NCBI GenBank assembly: GCA_049487715.1
Contig: CP150548.1
Coordinates: 310,001-374,000 of the forward strand
Direction of reading: 5' to 3'
Source: Pycnococcus provasolii
Taxonomy: Eukaryota > Chlorophyta > Pseudoscourfieldiophyceae > Pseudoscourfieldiales
DNA length: 64,000 nt
Made by a program: the position numbers and the translations under genes. The notes below the pieces were generated by a model. The model did not search any database. It saw nothing but the letters and a program-made list of their open reading frames with translations, and was not told the origin of the DNA. Positions 36,297 through 46,578 of the stretch are shown here, one piece after another. How positions within the stretch are numbered: the first letter of the stretch is position 1; each line of letters begins with the position of its first letter.

Positions 36297-37485
36297 AGGT
36301 ATAGGTATGCACCAAAGACGCACTTCTTATGTATCCACAAGTTAACTGCGCACGGCACCTGTACTGGCACAGTTTACAAGCCGGAACGGGCGGAAAAGGG
36401 GAAGTTGTAAAAACGTAAAAACGTCCAAACGTCGTCGTCGTCGTCGTCGGGGCACAAGGGCACGTCGTCCGGCCGGCGGTCGGGACACCTGGTCGGGGAG
36501 AGGGAGAGGGTGATGCGGTGACTTGCAACTTGCAACTTGCAAGAAGTCCTCGACTCAGAAAAGCGCACCGTAAAGTTTACGATAGTACACTCGTCCCGAC
36601 GTGAAAAAGCGACGCCAAATTGCCAAAAGAGGTTGGTAAGGTCAAAAGCGTTCACCAAAAGACGTGGCCAAACTGCCAAAAAGCGTCAAAGCGAAGAAGC
36701 GCCGAAGGAGGTGAGACGACTTGGCAAAGTGGCAAAGTGAGGCACACTGTCTGGTGACAAGAGCGTACTTGACCGAGCTTGTGAGATCATGAGAATTGAA
36801 AGGAGAAGAAGGAAGAAGACTACCAACCTACGATAGAAGTGGCTCAAGCAAGCAAGCAAGCAAGGAGCAAGCAGAGCACAGGAGCACTTACCCTATCGTA
36901 ACCCTAACCCTACTTTAACTCGTCGCATGTACATGTATGTGGTTGGGTTCAGACATCAGAGCGCATCTTCTTCTTGCCGTAGGAAGTAGCTTAACTAAGC
37001 TTAAAAGGTAGCATTCCCCTGGCCCTTGCCAGCGCACCACGTGTGTGCTCGGCGTGTGATCGATCAAAAAGAAGAATCTACTGTCAAGTGTAAAATGTAA
37101 AACTGAATGGGAATGGGAAAGTTAAAGTGTAACCTTACAGTAGGTAGCCTAACGATGGTATGGTACAGTATGGTATGGTAGGAAGAGATGGAAGGATCGT
37201 CCGGCGAAATGTTCACTTGGACTTCCTCTCACGCTGTTCTCCTCCTGTTCCTGTTCCTGTTTCTTTCAGCGGCCGGCCACCTACCTTAGGGCCCAATCGT
37301 CTTGAGCACAACCTTCAGCGGTGGCCATTCATTCATTCAACCGCATCGTTGTGTGTGTGTGTGTGGTTTGTGGTGTTGTTTTTCTTTGCTCCTCTTCACG
37401 CTTCCTTGCTCCTTGTCTTGTCCTTGTCTTGCTCGGCTCCTTGGAATAGGGCTGGCCGCGGGAGTGAGAGACTGCTGGAAGGAAG
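36297..37485. other. 1.2-kb intergenic region
   Basis: No supported gene. It contains a CCGTAAAGTTTACG palindrome copy (36568-36581), AAGC tetranucleotides (36848-36866), a short CCCTAA element (36899-36912), AACCTTACAGTA words (37131-37142) and a GT repeat (37349-37364). Pyrimidine-rich sequence (37380-37440) precedes the FG-GAP gene. Confidence 0.5.
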
Positions 37486-39312
37486 ATGAAGATGTCGACA
37501 ACAAACGCCAATCCCTCACGAGCCGCCGCTTACAGAAGAAAGTGCCTCAACTTTGTCATTCTGGGTCTCGTGGCGTCAAGCACAACGCGAGCGGTGAGCG
37601 CACAGATCGGGAACCCGAACCTTAACCCGTTCCCGGTGTTTACGCACACCAACGGATCGGCGGTCGTCGACACGGACGGTAAGTCGCTCAGCGTCAAGGC
37701 GAGTAAGGACGTGGAACTGAACGCAACGCAGGTGTTTATACACCACGGAAATGTCAAGGTGAACGGCGCGAGAGCGCTTAACATGGCGGAGTGCGTGCCC
37801 ATCCCACCCATGTGCATGCCACCAGGTGGAGACAGGCTCGCCTGGACGTGTCCGGGTTATGGCTCGCCTTGTATGTGGACGTGCAAGTGCAAACCTGGCT
37901 ATGGTGGACTCTCGTGCGAGAACGTTGCGCCGAGCCCTCCGCCCATGATGCCGACAGGGGCAGGAAGCGGAGCGGGCAACAGCTCCTCCGCTTCACCACC
38001 ACCGCCGCCACCGCCTAATCTTCCTCCGCCGCCGAGCTCGCCTCTGCCACCGCCAGCTACGGCGCCTCCGCCGCCATCTTCGCCGAGACCGAGCACGGAG
38101 GTTGCACACTTCAAGACGTGGCCAAGCTCGTACGGAACCGCACTTCAAGCGGGTGAGTCAGTTTCGGCGAGCGGAAATGGTGAATATGTAGTCGTCGGTC
38201 TCCCGTCGGCTACATTTAAAAATTGGGAGAAGCACGGCATGGCGTCCGTGTACAAGAGAAAGGCTGACAGGTCAGGGTATGACCTCGTGAATCATCTTGA
38301 GGTTGGTTCGCCGTACGCCTACGACTACTTTGGATATTCCACGGCGATCAGCAGTGACGGTAGGACGGTCGTTGTGGGTGCGCCAACCGAGGACTCGTAC
38401 GGGATTATGGCCGGTGCGGCGTACGTCTTCACGCGTAACGGCGAGTACGACAAGTACGTCCAGGCGAACAAATTGCTGCAGGCACGGGATGCGGCTGAAT
38501 CTTCCGATCAGTTCGGAAGGACGGTGACTATGGATGCGAGTGGTCAAATCATGGCAGTGGCTGCCAACTACAAAAAAGTCGACGGCAAACGCTCCGGAGT
38601 GGTTTTCGTGCTTGAGGCGAATAATCAAGGCTCCTGGAGCACTACTTCCCAAGTCTTGACTGTGAAGAATGCCGCTGAAACACCAAAGGATAAGGACATG
38701 TTCGGCACGAATATGGACATGTCCTCTGACGGCAGGATTCTCATAGTTTGCTCTGACCGCATGGACCAAGCCAAGGGTGCCTGCTTCGCGTTCAAGCGCG
38801 TCAGCAAAGATAATTGGAGCTTCGTTCAAAAAATCGTCGAGACGTCGTACAATGCTCAATATTTGTACTTTGGACGTGCGGTGGCAACGAACGCGGATGG
38901 CAGCCGCATTGTGGTTGGCGCTAGCCTGTACGGCTTCGTGTCCATTTTTGACCTCGATGGAACTTCCTCCGGACAGTACGTGCAGAAGAAGACGGTGCGT
39001 CGAAACGGGTCCAACAGATTTGGCGAGTCGCTCAGCATGAGCGACGATGGCAAGCGCTTTGTGGCGGGCGAGCCGCAAGTGAATCAGGTTGTTGGCACGT
39101 CAACCGTAAGTAGGGTCGGCGCAGTGACGCTCGTGGAGATGGACGGCGACGGATCAACGGCTAGGGTTGTGAAGACGCTGCGTCCGACGTCTCCTTCAGC
39201 GAATATGATGATGGGCGAGAGCGTCGCGTTGAGCAAAGATGGTTCGACGGTGATTGCGGGCGCACCTGAGACGGTAACGAACGGAAAAGGCTCGGCACTG
39301 GTGTTCCTCTAG
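37486..39312 (+). CDS. Secreted EGF-like / Pro-rich hinge / FG-GAP beta-propeller protein
   Basis: 608 residues. A signal peptide (FVILGLVASSTTRAVSA) is followed by a novel N-terminal region, an EGF-like module (about 100-145: CKCKPGYGGLSCE), an SPPPPPPP hinge (about 165-205) and a propeller made of repeated GESVSASGNGEYVVVGLP, FGYSTAISSDGRTVVVGAP and MMGESVALSKDGSTVIAGAP units (FG-GAP-like). The architecture resembles algal extracellular matrix or adhesion proteins. There is no membrane anchor at the C-terminus. It may be an acceptor for the window's GT77 enzyme, which is inference. Confidence 0.8.
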   Translation: MKMSTTNANPSRAAAYRRKCLNFVILGLVASSTTRAVSAQIGNPNLNPFPVFTHTNGSAVVDTDGKSLSVKASKDVELNATQVFIHHGNVKVNGARALNMAECVPIPPMCMPPGGDRLAWTCPGYGSPCMWTCKCKPGYGGLSCENVAPSPPPMMPTGAGSGAGNSSSASPPPPPPPNLPPPPSSPLPPPATAPPPPSSPRPSTEVAHFKTWPSSYGTALQAGESVSASGNGEYVVVGLPSATFKNWEKHGMASVYKRKADRSGYDLVNHLEVGSPYAYDYFGYSTAISSDGRTVVVGAPTEDSYGIMAGAAYVFTRNGEYDKYVQANKLLQARDAAESSDQFGRTVTMDASGQIMAVAANYKKVDGKRSGVVFVLEANNQGSWSTTSQVLTVKNAAETPKDKDMFGTNMDMSSDGRILIVCSDRMDQAKGACFAFKRVSKDNWSFVQKIVETSYNAQYLYFGRAVATNADGSRIVVGASLYGFVSIFDLDGTSSGQYVQKKTVRRNGSNRFGESLSMSDDGKRFVAGEPQVNQVVGTSTVSRVGAVTLVEMDGDGSTARVVKTLRPTSPSANMMMGESVALSKDGSTVIAGAPETVTNGKGSALVFL

Positions 39313-39956
39313 TACTAGTAAATTACAGTTATGCTATCGTAGGCACTACCAACATATCCATTACTATCTGTACATGGTATCCTGTACTGTACATGGTAAC
39401 CACCACAACTTAAGTACAGTAGTACTTATCTGAATCTTAAAAAGTTTACGAAACGGATCTGCATGTGAAGACAACCCGAACCCGAACCTGCCCGAACTGC
39501 CCGAACTGCCCGAACTGCCCGAACGAACAGGTCGAACGAACGCGGCCCAGACTCCGTTTCGAACACCCAACGGGTCACCTCAACGGGTCCCAAGTCCCAA
39601 CCAGGTCCCCCAACCACAGCGGGTGCCATCCCCCAACCTCCCACCAGTCACGACAGTGGCAGCACCCAGTACAGTCAATGTGGTTCAGTTGGTTCTCTCC
39701 AACCGGCAACCGGACAACCTCTCACGTTGCAAGTTCATGTTCATCGACGACCAAGCTTCGAATTCGGACTTCCGAGTGTCAGGAGTTCCTTCTCCATTCT
39801 CCAACCCCGCCCGCCCGTCCGGCATCCGGCCCGGCCCCTCTCAATATCAGTCTCAGGTGGTCTTGCACCTTGCAAACACCTTGCAAACACGCGGCCGCGC
39901 CTTTTTTTTTCTCCCTATTCCTACTTATATTTGGTAACTTTAGGGCCTCTCGTGTG

Positions 39957-39997
<41 letters not shown>

Positions 39998-40126
39998 GTG
40001 TGAGTTGCGTGTTGCCTTGCACTTGCACTTACCTTGCACTTGCAATAGTCTTCGTTACTAGGGTAGTGTCGTTTCAGCTTTTGTTCTCCACTTCTCGCTC
40101 GCGCTCACGCTCACTTCTCGCTCGCA
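39313..40126. other. Intergenic with GCCCGAACT and GT repeats
   Basis: No gene seen. GCCCGAACT units (about four, 39489-39525) and a TG/CG repeat (39951-40001) are present. Pyrimidine-rich sequence (40062-40120) leads into the IFT56 start. Confidence 0.55.
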
Positions 40127-41785
40127 ATGATCATCTCCAAGACGCGGCAGTCAGCCTCCGCCAACAACGCCGCGAAGAAAAAAGATGCCGTCAAAGTGCC
40201 CGAGGTGGACGAGTTCCTCGCCTCGCGCGACTACTCAGGGGCCATCGCACTGCTCGAGTTCGAAGCGCAGTCCGCGAAGGCGAACGTGCAGACGAAGCTG
40301 TGGCTCGCGTACTGCTACTACCACTACGGCATGCACGAGAACGCATACAACGTCTACATGGAGCTGCTCGGCTCGTCGTCAGCCAACCCCATCTGGCACA
40401 CGTACGCCGCAGCGTGCCTCTTCTACATGGGACGATACGAGGACTCCATGGCCGCCGTCGAGCGCGGGCCGGACGACCCGCTCAAGAACCGGATTCTGTT
40501 TCACTGCGCACACCGGCTGAACGACGAGGCAAAGCTCATGGAGTTCCACCAGAAGCTGACGGACAGCGTGGAGGATCAGCTGAGCCTGGCGAGCATCCAC
40601 TACCTGCGCAGCCACTTTCAGGAGGCGACGGACATCTACAAGCGGCTTCTGCTCGTGCACCGTGACTACCTTGCTCTCAACGTCTACGTTGCGCTGTGCT
40701 ACTGTAAGCTTGACTACTACGACGTCAGTCTGGAGATTCTTGCCGTCTACCTGCAAGCGCACCCGGACAGCGCGCTGGCCATCAACCTGAAGAGCTGCAA
40801 CCACTTCCGCCTGTACAACGGCAAGGCGGCGGAGACGGAGCTCAAGGTGCTGCAGGAGCACAGCTCAGGAGACTACCTCGACAACGACCTCGTGCGGCAC
40901 AACCTCTGCGTATTCCGCAACGGTGAGAATGCGCTGCAGGTGCTCCCCCCGCTGCTGGAAATGCCTGTCGAGGCGCGCCTGAACCTCGTCATCTACCACC
41001 TGCGCCATTCCGAGGTGGATGAGGCGTTCGAGCTCATCAAGGACCTCGAGCCGAGCACGCCGCAGGAGTACATCTTGAAGGGTGTCGTGCACGCTTCCAT
41101 CGGCCAGATGCAGGACAAGCCGGAGCACCTGAAGATGGCGCAGCAGTTCTTCCAGCTCGTCGGCGCCTCCGCGAGCGAGTGCGACACCATTCCAGGCAGA
41201 CAGTGCATGGCATCATGCTTCTTCCTGCTCAAGCAATTCGACGACGTGCTCATCTACCTGCGCTCCATCAAGACGTACTTCTACAACGACGATGACTTCC
41301 AATGGAACTACTCCGTAGCGCGTGCGGCGACAGGCGAGTACAAGGAAGCGGAGGAGGGCCTTCTACTCATTCAGAACGAAAAGTTTAGGCAGGAGTACAG
41401 CTACATTTCATGGTTGTGCAGGTGCTACATCATGAATGCCAAACCTCGGCTTGCGTGGGAGATGTACCTACGCATGGAGACGTCGGACGACAGCTTCAAC
41501 CTGCTGCAGCTCATCGCCAATGACTGCTACCGCATGGGACACTTCTTCTACGCGGCAAAGGCGTTCGACGTTCTCGAGCGCCTCGATCCGAATCCTGAAT
41601 TCTGGGAGGGGAAGCGTGGTGCATGCATTGGCCTGTTCCAGATGGTGATTGCGGGCAAGGAGCCTCGCGACACGCTCCGCGACGTTCTTGCGACGCTGCG
41701 TCAAACGAACAACCCGCAGTGTGAGTTTATCATTCGCATCATTCGAAAGTGGGCGAAGGAGAACGGCGTGACGCGTCTCGGCTAA
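40127..41785 (+). CDS. IFT56: Intraflagellar transport protein IFT56 (TTC26/DYF-13)
   Basis: 552 residues, the usual length. It is made of TPR-like helices, with family stretches that I recognise: [80 protein letters not shown] and [23 protein letters not shown]56 is an IFT-B complex subunit that helps bring a subset of axonemal cargoes, notably motility-related proteins, into the cilium. Intronless here. With CFAP43/44-like and ALDL-like genes in the same window it implies a flagellate stage. Confidence 0.96.
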   Translation: MIISKTRQSASANNAAKKKDAVKVPEVDEFLASRDYSGAIALLEFEAQSAKANVQTKLWLAYCYYHYGMHENAYNVYMELLGSSSANPIWHTYAAACLFYMGRYEDSMAAVERGPDDPLKNRILFHCAHRLNDEAKLMEFHQKLTDSVEDQLSLASIHYLRSHFQEATDIYKRLLLVHRDYLALNVYVALCYCKLDYYDVSLEILAVYLQAHPDSALAINLKSCNHFRLYNGKAAETELKVLQEHSSGDYLDNDLVRHNLCVFRNGENALQVLPPLLEMPVEARLNLVIYHLRHSEVDEAFELIKDLEPSTPQEYILKGVVHASIGQMQDKPEHLKMAQQFFQLVGASASECDTIPGRQCMASCFFLLKQFDDVLIYLRSIKTYFYNDDDFQWNYSVARAATGEYKEAEEGLLLIQNEKFRQEYSYISWLCRCYIMNAKPRLAWEMYLRMETSDDSFNLLQLIANDCYRMGHFFYAAKAFDVLERLDPNPEFWEGKRGACIGLFQMVIAGKEPRDTLRDVLATLRQTNNPQCEFIIRIIRKWAKENGVTRLG

Positions 41786-42524
41786 AAACTTGTTACTACT
41801 ATGACATTGACGACGATGACACACCCCACCCCCCGCGTCGTGCGACGTTCGTTGTTCCAAGTCAATCATGCGCCCAAGTCGCCGCTTGTCGATGTACATG
41901 GAGGGGTGAGAAATGTCAAAACAAAACGCTGCTTCGTCAACCACCTCCAAGAGGCCTCCTTCGCGCGTCATGCCGCATCGAAGACATGGCAAGCCGAGAT
42001 TGTTGATCACCCGCGACAAGATGGTTGCCCGTGTGGCGCACGCGACTTGACGGTGTTTGCCTCACGAAACGCGAAACGATCACCTCCTCGTGGTTGACAG
42101 CGGTCGCGAAGAAATACAGAAACTGGTGGAGCCACTACTGTCAAGAGCAAGTAGCCGAACGCCTTCTCGACACCGGAAACGTGCGGATACGGGATGAGGT
42201 TGGCGATCATGTTGATAGTACGTATGTAACTGCACTCGTGGCTCGTACGTACTCTCGAGCAAACGGCAATGCGGAACCGGAGGGGACGCCATTGATCTAA
42301 AGGTAACAACCTTTCTTTTCTTCATGAGTGCAACTGTGCAGGAGCGGGATCCCCGGCGGCCCTCTTCTGTAGGGGAAAAACTACCTTAGTTCTACGACGG
42401 ATCCCGAAGAACGAATCTGGCAAGAAAAAACCCCGACTCAAAACCCGCCGCCACCCCACAGGCCCCCGCCCCCCTTTGTCGTCCCATTCTCGTTCCCCTT
42501 CATCGAGCGAGCGAGCCTCGCGAT
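41786..42524. other. Intergenic between IFT56 and Cgr1-like gene
   Basis: No supported gene. A minus-strand frame at 42007-42309 has one hydrophobic stretch (FGYLLLTVVAPPVSVFL), but no second helix or start makes a known small membrane protein. Confidence 0.45.
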
Positions 42525-43127
42525 ATGGCGTCCACCGTTGGCGGGTCACGCACGTACTGGCTCGACGACGATGCCGCGGCAGAACCGCCTCAGTTTGACC
42601 GCAACTACAAGGGCACCGCGGACCTACGCGCATCCCTCAGCCGACGCTCCTCCAGAAACATTGACCGTCTCTCGTCCCAAGCAGCACCCGCGTCATCAAA
42701 GAGAAAGAGAACATCAACGGAGGACGACAATGAGGAGATGGAGACTGACGCAGATGCTGCGCCAGCCTCTGCCAAGCTGCAGCGCACCACGCAGACGGTT
42801 GGCAAAGTAAGCGGGAGGCCGTGGCGCCAGTTTCAGGCGGCGCCCGCACGAGCTAGCAGTCAAAAGTCAAAGCAGACAACGGCGTTGACGTGGGAGCAGC
42901 GCATGGAGCAAAAGGCGTCGAAGAAGATGTTCCAGGAGCGCAGAAAAGAAATCGAGGATGCGAGGCGGTCCGTCAAGCGTGCGGCGAAGGAGCAGCGCGA
43001 GTCGGCGCGCGAGCGCAAGGAGGAGAACGAGCGCCGCAGCCGCGTTGTGCAGGTGGTGACGAATCCCGCGAGTCTGAAGCGCCTTATGGGCAACAAGAAG
43101 CTTAAGAAGAAGCTCGTCAAGGTGTAA
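42525..43127 (+). CDS. Cgr1/CCDC86-family ribosome biogenesis protein
   Basis: 200 residues. The N-terminal half is polar and low complexity with a Lys/Arg cluster (SSKRKRTSTEDDNEE). The C-terminal half is the Cgr1 signature: SGRPWRQFQ, then LTWEQRMEQKASKKMFQERR, a highly charged helix (KRAAKEQRESARERKEENER) and RVVQVVTNPASLKRLMGNKK, which matches the CCDC86 end (VVQVVxNPxKLKRM). Family members are nucleolar and needed for 60S subunit rRNA processing. Intronless. Confidence 0.85.
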   Translation: MASTVGGSRTYWLDDDAAAEPPQFDRNYKGTADLRASLSRRSSRNIDRLSSQAAPASSKRKRTSTEDDNEEMETDADAAPASAKLQRTTQTVGKVSGRPWRQFQAAPARASSQKSKQTTALTWEQRMEQKASKKMFQERRKEIEDARRSVKRAAKEQRESARERKEENERRSRVVQVVTNPASLKRLMGNKKLKKKLVKV

Positions 43128-43811
43128 GCCTTGTCATTGCTCATTCCGTTGTCTGATAGAAACAAATTTCCACACAATTCAAATACCACCACACAAAAGC
43201 CAAATACACTTACTTACGGTACCTTACATTACATACAGCATAGTATCACTATCGTGTAGTAGTAGTCGTCCACGGCTCATTCCATTCCATTCCCTCCCTC
43301 GTGGTAAATCATAAAATAACGCGTTTCCCATCATCATCTTCATCATCATGCTCATGAGTTCCCTTGCCTCATCGAACCCTAACCCTAACCCTAACCCTAA
43401 CCCCTAACTGAAACCCTAACTGAAACCCCTAACCCTAACTGAAACCCCTATCCCTACACTTCAGAGTTCAGCTACCCTTCCAAGGCCTTTATTCCGAACT
43501 CCGAACACGCAGAGCTCTCCCCTCCAGGATTCCACCGGTGCACCTCCTCCCCCCGACGAGGCCTTTTCCTTGGAAGAAGACCTTCTCCGAAGAAGACCTT
43601 CGCGAACACATCCATCCGCAGTTTTGATTTCTCTCTCTTGCTTGCAGAAATCATTTGTCTGTAGCGGCGGCACACCCAAGAAACGCACAAGACAAGAAAC
43701 ACCTCCACCGGCCTCAAGCGACACAAGTTGTTGACACCACAGGTGTAAGTGTTAATCTTAACTTAAGCGCCGTTAAGCGCCTTAAGCGGCCTTGCGAAAG
43801 TCTTCTTGAGA
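43128..43811. other. Intergenic with CCCTAA array between Cgr1-like and GT32 genes
   Basis: No gene seen. The CCCTAA array at 43375-43456 is described separately. The stretch 43470-43800 is 5' flank of GT32. Confidence 0.5.
43375..43456 (-). repeat. CCCTAA array with CTGAAACCC interruptions
   Basis: AACCCTAACCCTAACCCTAA followed by CCCTAACTGAAACCCCTAA variants, 82 bp, about 355-435 bp before the GT32 start. Confidence 0.85.
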
Positions 43812-45326
43812 ATGACAGAGCTGCTGCCTCTACGCTCCTCTTTTGGGGTGAAACGCAAACGCCGTTTCGCCGTCGGCTCGGTTTTCTACGTTTCGATCGT
43901 CTGCACGCTACTCTTGATATTCGGGCACGTGAGCTGGTGGTCTTCCGGAGCACACGCCGCCGCCGACAAAAAGCTCAGAGGGAATCAGCCCGCGATCCCA
44001 CCAGCTCAACCCGGGCCGTGGGACAAAACTTCGCCGATACCCAACGTCATCCACCAGACCGCAAAGCACGCCACGCTCAGGCCAACGCGCGCACAGGAGA
44101 GCTGGGTTCTGCAAAACCCGTTCGCGAGGTACGACTTCTACGACGACGAGAGAATAGAATCATTCGTCAGCACGCACTTCCCGGAGTACGTGGATGCGTT
44201 TAACGGCTTACCAAGCAAAGTGACGAGAAGCGACTTCTTTCGTTACCTCGTGCTTCTGCAGTTTGGTGGCGTGTACAGTGACATGGACACGCTCTGCATT
44301 AAGCCGCTTAAGTTCTTTCCTACCGACAGACTTGTCGTTGGGCAAGAGTCGTACTTCAGCTCCGCGGCGATCGCGAAGAAGCGCACCTACGCGCGACCGA
44401 AGCAGTATTTGCAGTGGACCATAGCCTCCGTTCCTGGACATCCGGCGCTTCGCGAGGTTGCCGATACCATTGCAGAGAGCGTTTTGTCAGGCAAATTTGA
44501 CACGTACGTGAAAAAGTACGGCAAGAACCGCGCCGTTTTGGAGCTGACAGGTCCTGGCGTATGGACGGACACCGTGCGCAGGTACATGGAGATGCACGAC
44601 GACCACGGAGTGCGCATCCTTCCGGTGCAGGAGTGGGGCGACATCACGCCGATGCAAGAGCTGGACCGGTATGCGAGGGAAGCGGTTGTAGTCAAGCACG
44701 AGTTTCAGGGTAGCTGGAAGTACGAAGATGGCGAAGAGCCGAGCGACGGTGAGACGAATCCGTTCACTGGGGTGGAAGACCCCAAATGCCGCTCGGCGGA
44801 TGGCTGCAAAAAGGTGCTGGCGATGCGATTCAAGCTCGTCAAGATGGAAAATCCTAACACAAAGAAGGAGGACGTCGAGCGCGTGATACAAGAAGCGATC
44901 AGCGCCAGGATGGGCTTCATGATGGAGAACTTGGTCATTGACGAACGCCTTTCCAAGATTACGTTCGACGTCATTCCCACAACGCTACTGCCGCTAGACG
45001 CCGGCGGTGTCGGTGAATGGATTTCGGAGCACGGCGAGGCGACAATCGAGTCTGTGCAGGGCAGTGGGAGGGCCGAGCAGCATGTGAAGCTTGCGCAAGT
45101 GGACTATTCGATTGACACGCGATACGGGTTTGCTCGACCGGGAGACAAAGATGCCGTCCAGCAGCAATCTTTTGGAGGTCGTTTGCAGGAGTACTCGCAT
45201 CTTTGGTGGATTCGTTCCATGTTCGTACTCTTCGTCTCGAGCATGTCTATTGTCATTTTGATACTGATCTGCGCATGCCGCCAGCAATCAAATTTGGGCA
45301 AGAAGGATAAGCGCAGGACGCGCTGA
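43812..45326 (+). CDS. GT32-family glycosyltransferase (OCH1-like DXD sugar transferase)
   Basis: 504 residues from ATG 43812 (MTELLPLRSSFG). N-terminal helix (SVFYVSIVCTLLLIFGHVSW), then the Gly_transf_sug domain: PNVIHQTAKHATLRPTRAQE, FDRYD-like NPFARYDFYDDERIESFV, LPSKVTRSDFFRYLVLLQFG and GVYSDMDTLCIKPL with the DxD motif (D157-M-D159). A C-terminal helix (MFVLFVSSMSIVILILICAC) is unusual for the family. OCH1-type enzymes add sugar in the Golgi; the donor is not predictable here. Two membrane segments would put both termini in the cytosol. Confidence 0.88.
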   Translation: MTELLPLRSSFGVKRKRRFAVGSVFYVSIVCTLLLIFGHVSWWSSGAHAAADKKLRGNQPAIPPAQPGPWDKTSPIPNVIHQTAKHATLRPTRAQESWVLQNPFARYDFYDDERIESFVSTHFPEYVDAFNGLPSKVTRSDFFRYLVLLQFGGVYSDMDTLCIKPLKFFPTDRLVVGQESYFSSAAIAKKRTYARPKQYLQWTIASVPGHPALREVADTIAESVLSGKFDTYVKKYGKNRAVLELTGPGVWTDTVRRYMEMHDDHGVRILPVQEWGDITPMQELDRYAREAVVVKHEFQGSWKYEDGEEPSDGETNPFTGVEDPKCRSADGCKKVLAMRFKLVKMENPNTKKEDVERVIQEAISARMGFMMENLVIDERLSKITFDVIPTTLLPLDAGGVGEWISEHGEATIESVQGSGRAEQHVKLAQVDYSIDTRYGFARPGDKDAVQQQSFGGRLQEYSHLWWIRSMFVLFVSSMSIVILILICACRQQSNLGKKDKRRTR

Positions 45327-46578
45327 TTGATTGTATAGGTAGTATAGGTAATTAATAATCATTTTAATAGACTATTGTATCGAACACATCGTTATCGAAC
45401 ACGTGAACGTGAACGTTGCAAACCCAGTGAACTTGACGAACCCAAGATCCGAAAAAGGAAGACACCACACACGATTGTCACCCACTACTCACCCTGCGAA
45501 CGGCTTTCCCCTGGCTAGCGAGACTCATTCAAAGCAAAACTCCGACGGTCTGCGACGTGATGACGAACCTCCAACACGCCGTCAACGCCATCGGCGTCAG
45601 AGCGGTTGTGCCGCTCTTGGCAGCGGCCTCGGGTTTTTTGACGGCGCAGTAGCACCAGTCGTCCATCATCATGCACCACGACCCGAGCTTGTCGTTGTCG
45701 CAGTTCGCGCAGCCGTTCGTCACGCCGCAGCCGTCACCCTCGCTCGACCACGTCGTGTTGCACGTTCCCTCACTCTTTAGGAGTTAGGACCCGCGGGGGA
45801 AAGTGACCCTTTGCCCCTGTCACCTGTTGCCTGTGGTATCGTACGAGTACAGTAGTACGCTCGGGACGGGCCATTCCACAGCCCTAACCCTAACCAAGTT
45901 CAGATTGGTGATGGGTCTGAGGCCACTGAACCTGTTCTGCGGCGACGCTACCAGGTTTAGTGTTAAAATTTTGCGGCCTTTCCATCCGTTTTGTACCTTT
46001 GCGGCCACCAGATCCTCCTACATTTTCTTGCAAGTTGTGCAAACGACGAGCGTGCGCCTCTTTTTCCCACCTAAGGTAGAGTATTTTCTATTTTTTACCA
46101 CCAAGATGCACAGGATGAGCTGTGTACTAAAAAGATGTACAGAACTTTTACTTTTTACCATGTGCTTTAACCAGTTGCTTTTACCGCTGTTTCTTTTCCA
46201 GTTTGCTGAAATGATGAGCGCGCGCTTCCCCTCTGTTGTTTTTTTTCATCGGTTGTTGACAAGTCACCGGTGCCTCAAATCCCGGGGGACCCGTAATATC
46301 CTTCCAATTAAAGTTAGTTCGCGCTCACTTTTGCTTTTTTCACACGCCTTAAGCAAGCAAGTGTGCTGTGCTGTGCGCGCGTCGCGGATTCGTTCGCGGA
46401 AAAGTTGTAACTACAGTGAGTCCGGTAGTAGTAGGCAACGGGCCGGCCGCTTACGCTTACTGGCTTACTGCACGTGCAACAATACCTCCTGAAAGCTTGC
46501 CGTTGCCATTCACAATACAGTGTACTATCCACCTGACTATCCATCTGTTGGTTTGACGGACGGCTCAAAGCACTGGTC
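45327..46578. other. 1.25-kb intergenic region with a short CCCTAA element
   Basis: Apart from a Cys-rich minus-strand exon candidate (45529-45778) no gene is supported. GCCCTAACCCTAACC lies at 45881-45895. T-rich sequence spans 46040-46250. Confidence 0.5.
45529..45778 (-). CDS. Cys-rich exon candidate
   Basis: A minus-strand open frame encodes GTCNTTWSSEGDGCGVTNGC, then ANCDNDKLGSWC and DDWCYCAVKKPEAAA, about nine Cys in 90 residues. Such density and spacing looks like an extracellular domain rather than chance, but there is no ATG at its start and no joined exon was found. It may be a last exon or a gene fragment. Confidence 0.35.

Noticed and set aside
38272-39078. 268-codon minus-strand frame opposite the FG-GAP gene
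   Set aside because: It has no domain, and the propeller repeats on the plus strand are clear.
42007-42309. PMP3-like small membrane protein
   Set aside because: Only one hydrophobic segment; the second helix with the family's YIPG motif is absent.
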